NCBI RefSeq assembly: GCF_042684485.1
Contig: NZ_JBHULM010000011.1
Coordinates: 62,001 to 126,000 of the forward strand
Length of the DNA: 64,000 nt
Origin: Oceanihabitans gracilariae
Lineage (GTDB): Bacteria > Bacteroidota > Bacteroidia > Flavobacteriales > Flavobacteriaceae
Reading direction: 5' to 3'
The translations under genes and the position numbers were made by a program. Shown here one piece after another: positions 25,572-33,146 of this stretch. Below the pieces are notes generated by a model. It was not told the DNA's origin. It did no database searches and saw only the letters and a list, made by a program, of their open reading frames with translations. Positions within the stretch are counted from its first letter, which is position 1. Each line of letters opens with the position of its first letter.

Positions 25572-27179
25572 ATGAATTACATAGATTACATCATTATCAT
25601 TTTATATTTAATAGGATTTTTAGGGATAGGTTACTTTTTTAAAGAAAACAATAACTCTAAAGATTACTTTTTAGGCGGACAGTCTATGGGTTGGTTTCCT
25701 TTAAGCCTATCCACTATGGCAACCCAGTTATCTGCCATTAGTTTCATCTCTGCTCCTGCTTTTGTAGGCCTAAAAGACGGAGGAGGCTTACAATGGTTAA
25801 CCTATGAATTTGGAGTACCACTAGCAATGGCATTTTTATTAATTGCCGTAATACCTACTTTATACAATTCTGGAATTGTAAGTGTTTATGAATATTTAGA
25901 AAGACGCTTTGATGCTTCTTCAAGATTATTAATAAGTTTTGTTTTTCAAGTAAGTCGTTCTGTAGCAACGGGTGTTATGGTTTATACCATGGCACTTATT
26001 TTGCAAGCTACTATAGGTATTGATTTTTGGATTTCCATTTTAATTATTGGTGTTATTACCATGATTTACTCTTTTCAAGGCGGAATGAAAGCCGTAATCT
26101 GGGGAGATGTAATACAAATGTGTATCCTCTTTTTCGGGATCATTATTTGTCTTTTTTATGGTTTAAGCGAGCTAGGTGGCTATGATAATTTTATAAACCT
26201 TGTAGATAAGGACAGATTAACCGCTGTTGATTTTTCAAAATGGGGATTTAATAATGCCGATAAAAATGATGAATTTGGTTTTTGGCCAATGGTAATTGGT
26301 GGTTTCTTTTTATACGCTTCTTATTATGGTACAGACCAAACACAATCGCAACGATTACTGTCGGCTAAAGGATTACCAACTATTAAAAAGCTTCTGTTAG
26401 CTAACGGGTTATTTAGGTTTCCAATTACACTTACTTACTGTATCATGGGATTAGTTTTAGGTACCTTATTGTTTCAAGATGCTAGTTTTCAAGAATTATT
26501 AAGTGAGGTTTATCAATCTAATATTACAAGTTTAGAAGGTAAAAAAGCAGACCTAATGGTTCCTGTATTTATAATTAAATATTTACCAAATGGAATTATT
26601 GGTATTTTAATTGTAGCGATCATGTCTGCCGCAATGTCCTCATTAAGTTCTACCGTTAATTCACTTTCTGCAGTAACTTTAGAAGATTTTATTAAACGTT
26701 TTAAACCGGATATGCCAGACAAAAAATATGTACTATACTCAAGGTTACTATCTGTTTTTTGGGGTTTAGTTTGCTTGTTTTTTGCCTTTTTCGCAGGTAG
26801 CATAGAAGGTACTGTTATAGAGGTAATTAATAAAATTAGCTCGATATTTTACGGTCCTATTTTAGCCGCATTTATATTGGCTATCATGACTAAAAAAACA
26901 CATGCTTTAGGTGCAAATATTGGTATTGTAATTGGTGTACTATTTAATATGTACTTATGGTTATATGTACCAAGTATTTTTTGGTTTTGGTGGAATGCAA
27001 TAGGATGTGTACTAACCATAGTAATTGCGCTTATTGTAAGCTACGTTACTAAAAAGGAAACCAAAGAATGCTTAGACATATCTATTTATAAAGCTGGTAA
27101 AAAAGAAGTTATAACTTTACTTAGCTATTTTATTTTTATTGTTTTGTTTTCCATTTTTATTATTAAAATTTTAAGTTAA
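25572..27179 (+). CDS. Sodium:solute symporter (SSS family)
   Basis: 535 residues with about 13-14 membrane helices. The opening DYIIIILYLIGFLGIGYFFKENNNSKDYFLGGQSM is the classical SSS first-helix and GG motif, and the segment with YGTDQTQSQRLLSA (about residue 255) is the signature of the sugar/solute branch. The family couples Na+ entry to uptake of sugars, organic acids or sialic acid. It sits between hydrolase and glycerate kinase (22 and 10 base gaps), so the intact glycoside is probably its cargo across the inner membrane. Confidence 0.95.
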   Translation: MNYIDYIIIILYLIGFLGIGYFFKENNNSKDYFLGGQSMGWFPLSLSTMATQLSAISFISAPAFVGLKDGGGLQWLTYEFGVPLAMAFLLIAVIPTLYNSGIVSVYEYLERRFDASSRLLISFVFQVSRSVATGVMVYTMALILQATIGIDFWISILIIGVITMIYSFQGGMKAVIWGDVIQMCILFFGIIICLFYGLSELGGYDNFINLVDKDRLTAVDFSKWGFNNADKNDEFGFWPMVIGGFFLYASYYGTDQTQSQRLLSAKGLPTIKKLLLANGLFRFPITLTYCIMGLVLGTLLFQDASFQELLSEVYQSNITSLEGKKADLMVPVFIIKYLPNGIIGILIVAIMSAAMSSLSSTVNSLSAVTLEDFIKRFKPDMPDKKYVLYSRLLSVFWGLVCLFFAFFAGSIEGTVIEVINKISSIFYGPILAAFILAIMTKKTHALGANIGIVIGVLFNMYLWLYVPSIFWFWWNAIGCVLTIVIALIVSYVTKKETKECLDISIYKAGKKEVITLLSYFIFIVLFSIFIIKILS

Positions 27180-27189
27180 TATTTATAAT

Positions 27190-28314
27190 ATGAAAATAGT
27201 AATAGCTCCTGATAAGTTTAAAAACTCCCTAAGTAGTTTAGAGTTTTGCAATATTGTGGAGAAGCAAATTTTATCCCAAAACCCAGAAGCAACAATTGTT
27301 AAATTACCCTTAGCAGATGGCGGCGATGGAACTATAGATATAGTTAACTTTTACCTTAACGGAGAAACCAAAGAGAAAACGGTTTCTAATCCGTTTTTTA
27401 AAGCTATAAAAGCTACTTATTTATATGCTAAAAAATCTAAAACAGCATTTATAGAAATGGCCGAGGCTTCAGGTGTAAAATTACTAAGTGCAAACGCTTT
27501 AGATTGTAAAAACGCAACAACTTTTGGTACGGGAGAGCTCATTTTAGATGCTATTAATAATGGAGCTAAAAACATTATTCTTGGCATTGGTGGCAGTGCT
27601 ACAAACGATTGCGGTATTGGTATGGCAACCGCTTTAGGTTATCGGTTTTTAGACAAAGAAAACAAAAGCGTAAATCCTATTGGAGCTAAACTTTCTACAA
27701 TAAAAACCATTGACCTTAGTCAAGTACACCCAAAATTATTCGAGGTAGATTTTCAAATTGCTTGCGATGTTACTAATCCACTATATGGTAAAAATGGAGC
27801 AGCATACGTCTATGCAGAACAAAAAGGGGCTACCAAAGAAGACATTAAACTACTGGATAAAGGCCTTGAAGATTTCTCTAAAATAATAAGTAGCGTTTTT
27901 CATGTAAATGCGCAATCTGTTTCGGGAGCTGGAGCTGCCGGTGGTATGGGTATTGCTGCCAAAGTATTTTTAAAAGGAAACCTAGAAAGCGGTATTAAAC
28001 TAATAAAACAATTGTCTGATTTTGATAACCAAATTACAGATGCCGATTGGATTATAACAGGAGAAGGAAAACTAGACAAACAAACCCTGTCCGGAAAAAC
28101 CATTCAAGGAATATTAGATGCCTCAGCGCCTAAAAATATTAAAGTGGCTGCCTTTTGCGGTACCATTGACATAAACAAAAAAAATCTAAACAGCATGGGT
28201 ATTACCTATGCTGCAGAAGTTATTAAAGAAGCTAAAAATTTAGAAGATGCCATGATGAATGCAAAACTGCACCTTAAAAATATGACTAAAAAATTCGTAA
28301 ATCAAATGCAATAA
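27190..28314 (+). CDS. Glycerate kinase (GarK/GlxK type)
   Basis: 374 residues of the bacterial glycerate kinase I family, which phosphorylates D-glycerate (in enterobacteria to 2-phosphoglycerate). The family motifs IAPDKFKNSLSS at the start, LADGGDGT near 40, GIGGSATNDCGIGMATALG near 135 and GEGKLDKQTLSGK near 290 are all present. Nothing is missing. In this locus it would take the glycerate freed by the GH63-type hydrolase into glycolysis. A phosphomannose-isomerase-like remnant starts directly after its stop. Confidence 0.95.
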   Translation: MKIVIAPDKFKNSLSSLEFCNIVEKQILSQNPEATIVKLPLADGGDGTIDIVNFYLNGETKEKTVSNPFFKAIKATYLYAKKSKTAFIEMAEASGVKLLSANALDCKNATTFGTGELILDAINNGAKNIILGIGGSATNDCGIGMATALGYRFLDKENKSVNPIGAKLSTIKTIDLSQVHPKLFEVDFQIACDVTNPLYGKNGAAYVYAEQKGATKEDIKLLDKGLEDFSKIISSVFHVNAQSVSGAGAAGGMGIAAKVFLKGNLESGIKLIKQLSDFDNQITDADWIITGEGKLDKQTLSGKTIQGILDASAPKNIKVAAFCGTIDINKKNLNSMGITYAAEVIKEAKNLEDAMMNAKLHLKNMTKKFVNQMQ

Positions 28315-28556
28315 ATGAGTTTAAAAAAAACAAGCTATTTCCTTTAACTTTTAGTCCTTATGGCTATAGAATTTGGGGAGGAAACTAACTAAAAAATTCT
28401 GAAAAGAAAACATTGGCAAATCCTGGAAAATTTAATAAAAAACAGGAAAAAATAATTGAGATTATCACACAAAAATTGGAGAAACGATTATAGTTCCTAG
28501 TTCTATAACTAAATTTATGTTTCAAACCGATGCTGTTATATTGATGTATCCATGCG
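28315..28556 (+). pseudogene. Remnant of a class I mannose-6-phosphate isomerase (manA-like) gene
   Basis: ATG at 28315 begins immediately after the glycerate kinase stop, but the frame breaks at once. Shifting by one base gives FPLTFSPYGYRIWGGN, the N-terminal signature of phosphomannose isomerases (PLKF.P....IWGG). A second in-frame piece from 28478, GETIIVPSSITKFMFQTDAV, resembles the last cupin strands of the same family. The ~250 residues normally between are absent. Internal deletion plus frameshifts and stops make it non-functional. The two pieces at the right ends of the same protein make the assignment more than chance, but it rests on reading by eye. Confidence 0.55.
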
Positions 28557-28670
28557 GTAGTCATTCTACTAAATGTATATTCTTATCACCGGTTTTGTAT
28601 AATATTTTTTGTGCAGATTATAAAAACCCACAAAGGTCTTTATCGAGGTATAAATAGAAGATAATTTACA

Positions 28671-28703
28671 AAAAAAGCCTCTCTAAAATAGAGAGGCTTT
28701 TTT
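28671..28703. terminator. Bidirectional rho-independent terminator
   Basis: GCCTCTCT (28677-28684) pairs with AGAGAGGC (28690-28697), with an A-run before and a T-run after, serving the glycerate kinase transcript and the convergent rhodanese operon. Confidence 0.9.
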
Positions 28704-29096
28704 TTATTTTGAGACTGCCAACCCTTCATGTTTCCATCGGGAAATACCTCCTTGTAAATCGTATATTTTTTTAAATCCTGCTTCTTCTAGTTTTTTGGCG
28801 CATTTTGCGCTTCTACCTCCAGAATGACAATATAATAAAACCGGTTTTTCTTTATCTAGTTTTAATATATCTTGATCAAAAGTTGGTGATAAAAAGTCTA
28901 TATTTTGTGCTTTTTCAATATAACCAGTTTTAAACTCTTTAGATGTTCTTACATCTACCAATTGCACTTGATCCATTTTTAAAAGCGATTGCATTTCTTG
29001 TGTAGTAATCTCTTTTATGTTTGTTGCATTTTCTTCTTTACAGCCAAAACTTATTAAAACTAGTAAGCTTAGTAATAGTATGGATAAACGTTTCAT
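28704..29096 (-). CDS. Rhodanese-domain lipoprotein
   Basis: 130 residues. A lipoprotein signal (MKRLSILLLSLLVLISFGC, Cys19 acylated) is followed by one rhodanese domain with the active-site loop CHSGGRS (Cys near 93), so it probably carries a persulfide at the cell envelope. It is the last gene of a minus-strand set with a cytosolic rhodanese and two thioredoxin-fold proteins. Sulfane-sulfur handling or redox delivery in the periplasm is inferred from the family and neighbours. Confidence 0.92.
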   Translation of the reverse strand: MKRLSILLLSLLVLISFGCKEENATNIKEITTQEMQSLLKMDQVQLVDVRTSKEFKTGYIEKAQNIDFLSPTFDQDILKLDKEKPVLLYCHSGGRSAKCAKKLEEAGFKKIYDLQGGISRWKHEGLAVSK

Positions 29097-29109
29097 TGGT
29101 TTGTGTTTT

Positions 29110-29421
29110 TTAATTAGTTACTTCTCCTGTCCAATCATTAAATCCGCCAAGTAAATTGTGAGTTTCTGTAAAACCTAGTTGATTCATAATTGCACATGCT
29201 TGTGCACTTCTTCCTCCAGATCTACAATATACGTAAAAGGTCTTACTTTTATCTAATGCTTCTACTTGATCTATAAATTCTTGTCCTTTATAAATATCAA
29301 TTTTTATTGCATTAGGTATAATACCTTCATCGGTTTCTTCTTCGGTTCTTACATCTAATATTACTGCATTTTCATCTTTTGCTAATGCTTCTGCCCACTC
29401 TTCTTGTGTTAAATCTGCCAT
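29110..29421 (-). CDS. Single-domain rhodanese (GlpE/PspE-like), cytosolic
   Basis: A 103-residue rhodanese domain without a signal peptide, with DVRTEEE (CH2A-like motif) near residue 23 and the active loop CRSGGRS with catalytic Cys near 71. Family members transfer sulfane sulfur from thiosulfate or persulfides to cyanide or protein thiols. It lies 13 bases upstream of the rhodanese lipoprotein, giving the pair one cytosolic and one envelope sulfurtransferase. A hairpin upstream separates it from the thioredoxin-fold gene. Confidence 0.93.
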   Translation of the reverse strand: MADLTQEEWAEALAKDENAVILDVRTEEETDEGIIPNAIKIDIYKGQEFIDQVEALDKSKTFYVYCRSGGRSAQACAIMNQLGFTETHNLLGGFNDWTGEVTN

Positions 29422-29468
29422 TTTTACTTTTTTTTTTACAAAATTAATATTTCTTTAGTTACTAGACG

Positions 29469-29506
29469 AAAAGAAATCTGAAGTATTACTACCTCAGATT
29501 TCTTTT
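29469..29506. terminator. Hairpin between thioredoxin-fold and rhodanese genes
   Basis: AAAAGAAATCTGA (29469-29481) pairs with TCAGATTTCTTTT (29494-29506). On the minus strand the stem ends in TTTCTTTT, so it can terminate transcription from the thioredoxin-fold genes before the rhodaneses. Confidence 0.6.
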
Positions 29507-29529
29507 TATTTATTCTCGTATAGTAAAAC

Positions 29530-30150
29530 TTATACTTTTATAGTACAACCTATTGCTCTTGTTTCTTTTTCTTCAATTTCTTTGCCTTGCAATAAAGCAT
29601 CTACAGCATTTTCTACATATTTTTTGCTTACGGAAGCTTCGTCTTGATAATTATCATCTATTGCTCCTATATACTTTACTTGGTTTCCTTGCTTGGTTTT
29701 TTCAAGAACATATACATGTGGTGTTTTTGTTGCACCATATTGAGGATATATTTTTTGACCTTCATCTTTTAAATACGGAAAAGTAAACCCTTTTGCTTTT
29801 GCTCTTGCTTGCATTGCCTCTAGACTATCTCCTGGTTGTACATCTGTATTATTTGGCATAATAGCTATTACAGGATATCCTTTATCTGCATATTTTTTAT
29901 TTAAAGCTTCTATTCTATCTTCATAAGCTACTGCATAAGGGCAAGTATTACATGTAAATATTACAATAAAGCCTTTAGCTTCTGTATAATCTGCCAAAGA
30001 AACCATTTTTCCATCTATGTTTTGTAATGAAAAATCAGTAGCAATATCGCCTATTTGATATCCTTTATTGGTATTGGTTTTATTTAAAGTAAATGCACTA
30101 AACAATAACACTATGGCTAACGCAGAAACTATTTTAATTGATTTTTTCAT
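29530..30150 (-). CDS. Exported thioredoxin-fold (AhpC/TSA-like redoxin) protein
   Basis: 206 residues with a signal peptide (hydrophobic residues 7-20). The thioredoxin fold shows DFSLQNIDGKMVSLADY, then TCNTCPYAVAYEDRI with a Cys-x-x-Cys pair (about residues 72-75), and the cis-Pro segment KTPHVYVLE. This is the 'thioredoxin family protein' group common in Bacteroidota that resembles peroxiredoxins but carries CxxC. It probably acts as a periplasmic thiol oxidoreductase. It follows the TlpA-like lipoprotein by 11 bases. Confidence 0.9.
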   Translation of the reverse strand: MKKSIKIVSALAIVLLFSAFTLNKTNTNKGYQIGDIATDFSLQNIDGKMVSLADYTEAKGFIVIFTCNTCPYAVAYEDRIEALNKKYADKGYPVIAIMPNNTDVQPGDSLEAMQARAKAKGFTFPYLKDEGQKIYPQYGATKTPHVYVLEKTKQGNQVKYIGAIDDNYQDEASVSKKYVENAVDALLQGKEIEEKETRAIGCTIKV

Positions 30151-30161
30151 GAGTATGATTT

Positions 30162-30695
30162 TTAATTAATAAATTTTTCTATTTCGGTTTCTAGTTGGTT
30201 GTAGTTAAACGATTGCTCATAAAACATACGTTTATCTTTATTATAAATAACGGTTGCTGGTATTGCTCCAGACCATTCTTCACTTACTTTAGGAATCCAT
30301 GCATTTGAATCTGGATCATTTAAAGCTACTACTTTAGATTGTAATTGATGCTTTTTTATAAAAGGAATTAACTTTGTTTGGTATTGCTTAGGAAAATCTA
30401 AACTCACCAATAACACCTCTACATTTTCACTTTTAAAGTTTTTATTTATTGCTTCAAAATAAGGCAACTCTTTTATACATGGCGCACACCAAGTAGCCCA
30501 AAAATTTACTACATATATTTTGTCATCTTTACGGTTTAAAAACTTTTCAAAAGCATTAAAATCATACGCTTCTACAGTTGGTTTTTCTTTTAAAACATCT
30601 TCCTTTTCAATAGAAGTAGTAACTTCTTGACTTTTATTCTCGTTTTTACAACTTAAAAATAAAACAAATACAATTAATAAAATTCTACAATTCAT
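30162..30695 (-). CDS. TlpA-like disulfide reductase lipoprotein
   Basis: 177 residues from the ATG at 30695. An upstream in-frame start (30743) would hide the lipoprotein signal MNCRILLIVFVLFLSC, so I prefer the later one. The thioredoxin domain carries FWATWCAPCIKELPYF with the WCAPC active site and the cis-Pro block GAIPATVIY. TlpA/ResA-like proteins keep periplasmic or cytochrome thiols reduced. It is the first gene of the minus-strand group ending with the rhodaneses and is divergent from the trp operon. Confidence 0.92.
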   Translation of the reverse strand: MNCRILLIVFVLFLSCKNENKSQEVTTSIEKEDVLKEKPTVEAYDFNAFEKFLNRKDDKIYVVNFWATWCAPCIKELPYFEAINKNFKSENVEVLLVSLDFPKQYQTKLIPFIKKHQLQSKVVALNDPDSNAWIPKVSEEWSGAIPATVIYNKDKRMFYEQSFNYNQLETEIEKFIN

Positions 30696-30830
30696 AACTC
30701 TAAATGTATACATTAGTAAAAGGAACTTAATTAGGTTTAACAAAATTTTAATTTGCTTTGTAAGGATAGTTACCTTTTACTGACTTAGAATTCAACATAT
30801 AATATTGAGCAATAGTTTTTTTATAAAATA

Positions 30831-30861
30831 TTGGTATTTAATATTTAGATTTATATATTTG
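30831..30861 (+). promoter_or_regulatory. Predicted promoter of the trp operon
   Basis: TTG at 30831-30833 and TATATTTG at 30854-30861, spaced by 20 bases, match the Bacteroidota -33 TTG / -7 TAnnTTTG consensus exactly. The predicted start of transcription is just upstream of the leader peptide. Confidence 0.7.
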
Positions 30862-30878
30862 AAACAAATTAATAACAA

Positions 30879-30941
30879 TTGAAAACAATTTTAAATCATA
30901 CTTGGTGGTGGAACTCTCGAAAAACAATCTTCGTGAACTAA
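30879..30941 (+). CDS. trpL: trp operon leader peptide with three tandem Trp codons
   Basis: A 20-codon frame beginning at TTG (30879) and ending in TAA (30941). An in-frame stop just upstream (30873-30875) limits the start, so TTG or the ATT at 30888 must initiate. Codons 9-11 are TGG TGG TGG (30903-30911), the hallmark of a Trp-sensing leader peptide. It lies 17 bases after the predicted -7 box and 29 bases before a rho-independent terminator that precedes trpE, with no other gene in between. Confidence 0.75.
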   Translation: MKTILNHTWWWNSRKTIFVN

Positions 30942-30970
30942 CGCTATACCGTATATTTAATTAAAAATAC

Positions 30971-31005
30971 AAAAAAAGGCTTGTCATTCACGACAAGCCT
31001 TTTTT
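30971..31005 (+). terminator. trp attenuator terminator
   Basis: GGCTTGTC (30978-30985) pairs with GACAAGCC (30992-30999), extended by the A-run before and closed by a T-run. It lies between the leader peptide and trpE, and no + strand gene ends here, so its only sensible job is conditional termination ahead of trpE. I did not find an unambiguous antiterminator by eye. Confidence 0.8.
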
Positions 31006-31030
31006 CATTCTGAACCAGTTTCAGAATCTA
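31005..31030 (-). repeat. ATTCTGAA hairpin repeat, copy 1
   Basis: ATTCTGAA (31007-31014) and TTCAGAAT (31020-31027) form a small palindrome. On the minus strand it reads AGATTCTGAAA...TTCAGAATGA, matching the element at 44176. A decayed third copy with ACTGAAATAAATTCAG is at 31066-31081. Confidence 0.55.
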
Positions 31031-31091
31031 ATAACAAATCTATTTTATCTCTAAAAAAGAAGAGATACTGAAATAAATTCAGCAAATAAAA

Positions 31092-32501
31092 ATGAAAACA
31101 TTCAGTCTTTATACACATTACAAAAAAATACTAGCAGACACCATAACTCCTGTAAGTATCTATCTTAAAATTAGAGATAAATACCCAAACAGCATATTAT
31201 TAGAGAGTAGTGATTACCATGCAAACGACAATAGTTTCTCGTACATCTGTTTTAATCCTATTGCTTCTATTAAAGTTGAAAACGATAGAATAGAACAGCA
31301 TTTTCCTGACGGAAGCTCAAAAAAAAACTACACCAAAAGCATTTCTGTTACCGAAGAAATTCACAAATTCACACAGCGTTTTAAGGTAAAATCTGAAAAG
31401 AAATTTAAATTCATAAACAATGGTATTTTTGGCTATACTGCTTATGATGCTGTTAAATATTTTGAAGATATAGAAATCACAAAAAAGCCAGACTCCTTAA
31501 ACATTCCAGAAATTTATTACTCGGTTTACCGAAACATTATTGCTATAAATCACTTTAAAAACGAAGCCTATATTTTTGCGCATTGTTTTGATAATAGCAA
31601 CAATAATATTGATGAAATTTTACAGCTTATAAAAGCTAAGAATTTTGCTTCCTATAAATTTACTGCTGAAGGAGAAATCACTTCTAATCTTAGTGATGAA
31701 GAATATAAATCACATGTAGAACTAGCTAAAAAACATTGTGCACGAGGAGATGTTTTTCAATTAGTACTATCTAAAAAATTTGAACAAAACTTTAAAGGCG
31801 ATGAATTTAATGTATACAGAGCTTTACGCAGCATAAACCCTTCTCCTTATCTGTTTTATTTTGATTACGGAAACTTTAAAATTTTTGGTAGCTCACCAGA
31901 AGCACAACTTGTGGTTAATAATGGGCAAGCAGAAATCCACCCAATAGCTGGTACTTTTAAAAGAACAGGTAATGATGAAGAAGACCAAAAACTTGCCAAA
32001 AAACTTGCTGCAGATGTTAAAGAAAATGCCGAACATGTTATGCTTGTCGATTTAGCAAGAAATGACCTAAGTAGACATGGTAGTGAAGTAAAAGTAGAAA
32101 CCTATAGAGAAGCACAATTTTTCTCTCACGTTATACACCTAGTTAGCAAAGTTACTGGTAAAGTACATGAAAACACAGCAACCATGCAAGTGGTAGCAGA
32201 CACTTTTCCTGCAGGAACTTTAAGTGGAGCGCCTAAACACAACGCCATGCAACTTATAGAAAAATACGAAAAAACAAGTCGTGCTTTTTATGGTGGCGCT
32301 ATTGGTTTTATGGATTTTGAAGGCAATTATAACCATGCCATAATGATTAGAACATTTATGAGTAAAAACCACCAGCTACATTGGCAAGCTGGAGCAGGAA
32401 TTGTTTCAAAATCAAGTCCTGAAAACGAATTACAAGAAGTATATAACAAATTAGGTGCATTAACAAAAGCTATTGAATTGGCAGAAAGAATTGACAGATG
32501 A
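31092..32501 (+). CDS. trpE: Anthranilate synthase component I
   Basis: 469 residues. Makes anthranilate from chorismate with ammonia supplied by TrpG, the first step of tryptophan synthesis. The chorismate-binding domain (about 205-465) is complete, with SPEAQLVV near 268, HPIAGTFKRTG near 281, and PAGTLSGAPKHNAM near 375. The N-terminal half carries the Trp-binding domain with LLESSDYH, where feedback inhibition normally acts. Its stop overlaps the trpG start by four bases (ATGA), giving translational coupling of the two subunits. Confidence 0.97.
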   Translation: MKTFSLYTHYKKILADTITPVSIYLKIRDKYPNSILLESSDYHANDNSFSYICFNPIASIKVENDRIEQHFPDGSSKKNYTKSISVTEEIHKFTQRFKVKSEKKFKFINNGIFGYTAYDAVKYFEDIEITKKPDSLNIPEIYYSVYRNIIAINHFKNEAYIFAHCFDNSNNNIDEILQLIKAKNFASYKFTAEGEITSNLSDEEYKSHVELAKKHCARGDVFQLVLSKKFEQNFKGDEFNVYRALRSINPSPYLFYFDYGNFKIFGSSPEAQLVVNNGQAEIHPIAGTFKRTGNDEEDQKLAKKLAADVKENAEHVMLVDLARNDLSRHGSEVKVETYREAQFFSHVIHLVSKVTGKVHENTATMQVVADTFPAGTLSGAPKHNAMQLIEKYEKTSRAFYGGAIGFMDFEGNYNHAIMIRTFMSKNHQLHWQAGAGIVSKSSPENELQEVYNKLGALTKAIELAERIDR

Positions 32502-33067
32502 AAACAAAAGTATTAGTAATAGATAATTATGACAGTTTTACCTACAATCTAGTGCATTACTTAGAGGATTTAAACTGTAATGTAACGGTAAAAAGAAACA
32601 ACAAACTTACACTAGAAGAAGTAGATGCTTTTGATAAAATTGTACTTTCTCCTGGACCAGGAATTCCAGACGAAGCAGGATTATTAAAAGATATTATAAA
32701 AACCTATGCACCTACAAAAAGCATCTTTGGTGTTTGCTTGGGCCAACAAGCAATTGGTGAAGTTTTTGGTGGTACTTTAGTAAATTTAGACCATGTATTT
32801 CATGGTGTTGCTACAGAGGTAAAAGTAACCGTTGATGACGAAATACTTTTTAAAGGATTAAAAAAATCATTTCCTGTAGGCAGATATCATTCTTGGGTAG
32901 TAAACGCTAATTTACCAGAAGTATTAGAAGCCACTTCTTTTGATGAAAATGGTCAAATCATGTCGCTGCGCCATAAATTTTATGATGTGCGTGCAGTACA
33001 ATACCATCCAGAATCGGTTTTAACTCCTGACGGAAAACAAATATTAAAAAATTGGGTTGAAAGTTAG
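32498..33067 (+). CDS. trpG: Anthranilate synthase component II (glutamine amidotransferase)
   Basis: A 189-residue class I glutamine amidotransferase that feeds ammonia to TrpE. The nucleophile Cys80 is in FGVCLGQQ, the oxyanion motif SPGPGIPDEAG is at 51-61, and the His-x-Glu pair is in VQYHPESVL near 169-175. Length and motifs fit TrpG/PabA; its position directly after trpE makes TrpG the better name, although it may serve both enzymes. Confidence 0.96.
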   Translation: MKTKVLVIDNYDSFTYNLVHYLEDLNCNVTVKRNNKLTLEEVDAFDKIVLSPGPGIPDEAGLLKDIIKTYAPTKSIFGVCLGQQAIGEVFGGTLVNLDHVFHGVATEVKVTVDDEILFKGLKKSFPVGRYHSWVVNANLPEVLEATSFDENGQIMSLRHKFYDVRAVQYHPESVLTPDGKQILKNWVES

Positions 33068-33121
33068 TAGATGCTACTTAATGCTAAGGACAACAGAAAA
33101 TTAAAGTTTAAATAAAAGAAA

Positions 33122-33139
33122 TTCCCACTTTCGTGGAAA
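33122..33139 (-). repeat. Degenerate hairpin repeat between trpG and trpD
   Basis: TTCCCAC-TTTC-GTGGAAA, one mismatch, 7 bases before the trpD start. It has the same size and loop as the hairpins flanking the GIY-YIG gene. Confidence 0.5.
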
Positions 33140-33146
33140 CCGAAAC

